This document shows, piece by piece, positions 5,497 to 7,173 of a stretch of 7,173 bases of DNA (the stretch's first letter is position 1; each line of letters opens with the position of its first letter). The stretch comes from an uncultured Ruminococcus sp. (GTDB taxonomy: Bacteria > Bacillota > Clostridia > Oscillospirales > CAG-272). The stretch is taken from contig CADAXH010000060.1 in the NCBI GenBank assembly GCA_902791785.1, forward strand, positions 1 to 7,173. The letters run 5' to 3'. The notes under the pieces were generated by a model that did no database searches, had not been told where the DNA came from, and worked only from the letters and a program-made list of their open reading frames with translations. The translations under genes were made by a program, and so were the position numbers.

Positions 5497-6951
5497 TTAT
5501 TCTAACTTCAAAGAGAACAATTTTGCATCACGCATTCTGAATTTCAGTCTGATTGGTTTTCCGGAAAAACGTGAAAAATCAGATCCGTCAGCAAATGAAA
5601 TTGTTCTGTCGATGTTGTCTCCGTATATTTCGAAGCTCTCTTCAGATAATTGCTCTCCGTTTTCATTCAGGACACTCGCAAATATATGTCCGTATGCAGA
5701 TGTTGAAAAATTGAGATGAAGGGAACCGCCATCAAAAACAAGAGGCTTAGTAACTATTTCGGCCTCGTCGCCGCCTGCCATATAACATGCAAAACCGTCT
5801 TTTCTGATCTCATGTCTGTTCAATGCTTTTGGAACATCGAAAGAAAAGTGTCTGTCAATTGTGTAGAAGTAATAGTTTTCTTTGCCTGAATCTATAAGAC
5901 CATATGACAAATAACAGTCGCCGTAAATCCAGTTGTGTTCTTCTTCGTAACCCGGCGTCATGAATGCTTCGTTGAATCTGTGCCATGTTTTTCCGTCGCG
6001 GGAGCAAATAAAGACACAGTCGGTGGCAACAAGACCGCAGCGAGGTTCCACTCTCTCTGAAGCATCTTTTTTGTGGTTTATGCTTTTCATCTGAAGTTCA
6101 TTGGAAGTCCATGCTTTTCTCTCGTTATATCTTACAGGAAAACCAATTTTCATTTCAGGTGCACGGTCATATATCTGGATGTTGTTTGTATACAGCGGAT
6201 AATCCTTTCCGTCATCAAACTGAATCAGCTCAGGCAGACTCCAGTGTACAAAATCGTCTGAGTACATAACACGAATGTCTCTTGTGGCAGCGTTTACAAC
6301 TTTTCCTCCGAAATGATATATCTCGCTCATTGTCAATACTGCGCTGTTGTCAGTGTCCGGGAGATTGTGGAAGCTTCTGTAATAGCAGCAATACCTTTTT
6401 CCGTCCCACATGGCAGTATTCAGAGAATCAAACGTTCCGAAGCGAGTCATTGGGTGAGACAATCTGAAATGGTATCCGTCCGGAGAGTAGAAACAGCAGA
6501 GGGATCTTTTTGTTTCTCCGTCGGGATGGAGCATTTTATATAAAGTTATTGCTTTGTATTTCTCGTCATGCGGGCAAGCTGGATTTGTGTCATAAAAAAC
6601 AAAGCATCCGTCTCCGATGTTGTCAATTACTATATTGTTTTCTTCAAGTTCGGGACGATCAAAAATGTTGAGATGAGGACGTTTCCACGTCAAACCGTCT
6701 TTGCTTTCAAGAACCGCAAGGCTGACAGAAAAATCTTTTTTCCACGGCATATAGTACATCTTGTAACCATTTCCGTCATTGACAATGCATGGGTAGCTGA
6801 TGCTGTTCAGCTCAGCATCCTGGCCAAGTTCCATGCACATCTCTTTTTTTACCGGATTCATGAGCCTTGGAAAAGCAGTTGTTTTTTCTGTGTCAATCAG
6901 ATAATTGTCCCAAAAAACCTGTCGGTTTTTTCCTATATTCAGTATAGACAT
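5497..6951 (-). CDS. Cytoplasmic beta-propeller protein, glycoside hydrolase-like (GH32/GH43 type), substrate unknown
   Basis: The 484-residue protein has no signal peptide or membrane helix. It opens with VFWDNYLID (12-20), a motif I recognise from glycoside hydrolase-like proteins (often LFxDDYLI) common in planctomycetes and gut bacteria. Strands of the S-x-D-G-x-x-W type recur at 83-89, 156-162, 231-237 and 317-323, about 73-86 residues apart, as expected of propeller blades. GxGYxMYYMPW (60-70) and WDGKRYCCYYR (182-192) are typical inner-blade strands of GH43/GH32 folds. From about 399 to the end is a beta-sandwich-like C-terminal domain (KPLVFDGG...LKFRMRDAKLFSLKL). The catalytic acids cannot be assigned by eye, and no characterised substrate is known to me. 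The start is ATG 6949-6951, because GGAG (6959-6962) is 7 nt upstream; the ATG at 6955-6957 would be only 1-2 nt from it. It stands alone, convergent with fba and divergent from addA. Confidence 0.78.
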   Translation of the reverse strand: MSILNIGKNRQVFWDNYLIDTEKTTAFPRLMNPVKKEMCMELGQDAELNSISYPCIVNDGNGYKMYYMPWKKDFSVSLAVLESKDGLTWKRPHLNIFDRPELEENNIVIDNIGDGCFVFYDTNPACPHDEKYKAITLYKMLHPDGETKRSLCCFYSPDGYHFRLSHPMTRFGTFDSLNTAMWDGKRYCCYYRSFHNLPDTDNSAVLTMSEIYHFGGKVVNAATRDIRVMYSDDFVHWSLPELIQFDDGKDYPLYTNNIQIYDRAPEMKIGFPVRYNERKAWTSNELQMKSINHKKDASERVEPRCGLVATDCVFICSRDGKTWHRFNEAFMTPGYEEEHNWIYGDCYLSYGLIDSGKENYYFYTIDRHFSFDVPKALNRHEIRKDGFACYMAGGDEAEIVTKPLVFDGGSLHLNFSTSAYGHIFASVLNENGEQLSEESFEIYGDNIDRTISFADGSDFSRFSGKPIRLKFRMRDAKLFSLKLE

Positions 6952-6983
6952 AAGCATTCTCCGTAAACGAATTTGTTACTTTA

Positions 6984-7012
6984 ATGATATACAACAAAAT
7001 CAATAAAATCAA
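6984..7012 (-). promoter_or_regulatory. Sigma-A promoter of the propeller gene
   Basis: On the minus strand TTGATT (7012-7007) and TATCAT (6989-6984) are 17 nt apart, predicting a start near 6977 and a leader of about 26 nt. The -10 is one mismatch from consensus. Several ATCAA/TTGAT copies overlap and flank the -35. Confidence 0.5.
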
Positions 7013-7035
7013 CATCAAAGTAATCAGCCAATTGG

Positions 7036-7064
7036 TTGCATATAATAGATTTTTGTCTTATAAT
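7036..7064 (+). promoter_or_regulatory. Sigma-A promoter of the addA-like gene
   Basis: TTGCAT (7036-7041) and a perfect TATAAT (7059-7064) are separated by 17 nt. Transcription should start near 7071, giving a leader of about 37 nt. A second TATAAT at 7041-7046 overlaps the -35 but has no -35 box of its own at 17 nt. Confidence 0.6.
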
Positions 7065-7107
7065 TAATCTACTATGAACAGCCTTGAGCGGCGGAACGGA
7101 GAAGAAT

Positions 7108-7173
7108 ATGTCTGAAGTAAAGTGGACTGAATATCAGAAGCAAGCCATATTTGCAAGTTCTTGCAGTATAGCG
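7108..7173 (+). CDS. addA: UvrD-family helicase, probably AddA subunit of AddAB helicase-nuclease (N-terminal 22 codons only)
   Basis: From ATG 7108-7110 the frame stays open to the window edge and gives 22 residues. GGAG (7098-7101) is 6 nt upstream. The visible W-T-E-x-Q-x-x-A-I pattern (6-14), followed by CSIA, matches the Q-motif region of superfamily 1 helicases, just before Walker A. In AddA the usual form is WTxxQxxAIxxxxxxxxVSAxAGSGKT. AddA is the helicase and nuclease subunit that processes double-strand breaks for RecA-dependent repair. PcrA/UvrD or another SF1 helicase cannot be excluded from so few residues. No addB lies immediately upstream, unlike the common addB-addA order. The gene has its own promoter. 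Confidence 0.68.
   Translation, partial: MSEVKWTEYQKQAIFASSCSIA

Noticed and set aside
5465..5719. 84-codon plus-strand frame starting inside the fba terminator
   Set aside because: Begins within the hairpin stem and runs antisense to the C-terminal domain of the propeller gene; no Shine-Dalgarno.
6568..6966. 132-codon plus-strand frame opposite the propeller gene N-terminus
   Set aside because: Antisense shadow; the conserved VFWDNYLID-type product is on the minus strand.
7041..7046. Second TATAAT upstream of addA
   Set aside because: No -35 at proper spacing (the 17-nt position reads AAGTAA) and it overlaps the -35 of the better promoter.

Overview
The window looks like chromosomal core DNA from a low-GC, Gram-positive anaerobe-type Firmicute, most probably a clostridial or ruminococcal lineage. 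This rests on strong AGGAGG-type ribosome binding sites, sigma-A promoters with TTGnnn-N17-TATAAT architecture, the rpsO-pnp gene order, a clostridial-style class II aldolase, and an AddA-like N-terminus. No species can be named from the sequence alone. I see no insertion sequence, CRISPR array, tRNA or rRNA gene, or prophage gene.

Layout from left to right. (1) Positions 1-660, minus strand: the N-terminal 220 residues of a membrane-anchored protein with a partial VanY/M15-type peptidase domain, cut by the window edge, with its own promoter. (2) 661-838: that promoter plus the 3' untranslated region and terminator of pnp. (3) 839-3497, minus strand: the rpsO-pnp unit (ribosomal protein S15, then polynucleotide phosphorylase). 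It has a consensus promoter with an AT-rich upstream element and a roughly 100-nt rpsO leader that can pair with its own Shine-Dalgarno. After rpsO come a terminator-like hairpin, a possible internal -10 element, and a long imperfect stem-loop just ahead of pnp. (4) 3514-4299, minus strand: a seven-helix integral membrane protein of the YwaF/TIGR02206 type. (5) 4300-4488: a divergent promoter region. (6) 4489-5424, plus strand: class II fructose-bisphosphate aldolase. (7) 5453-5488: a 16-bp hairpin shared by two converging genes. (8) 5497-6951, minus strand: a cytoplasmic beta-propeller protein resembling glycoside hydrolases of the GH32/GH43 type. (9) 6952-7107: a second divergent promoter region. 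(10) 7108-7173, plus strand: the first 22 codons of a UvrD-like helicase, most likely addA.

How the genes relate: rpsO and pnp form a conserved translation/RNA-decay pair, and both leaders carry structures that fit the post-transcriptional autocontrol known for these genes in other bacteria. The remaining genes appear to be single-gene units, each with a recognisable promoter. Nothing in the window is clearly a new multi-gene system. The most interesting signals are in RNA: the rpsO leader, whose two helices cross as in a pseudoknot, and the stem-loop ahead of pnp. Three or four protein starts are better placed downstream of the longest possible ORF start.
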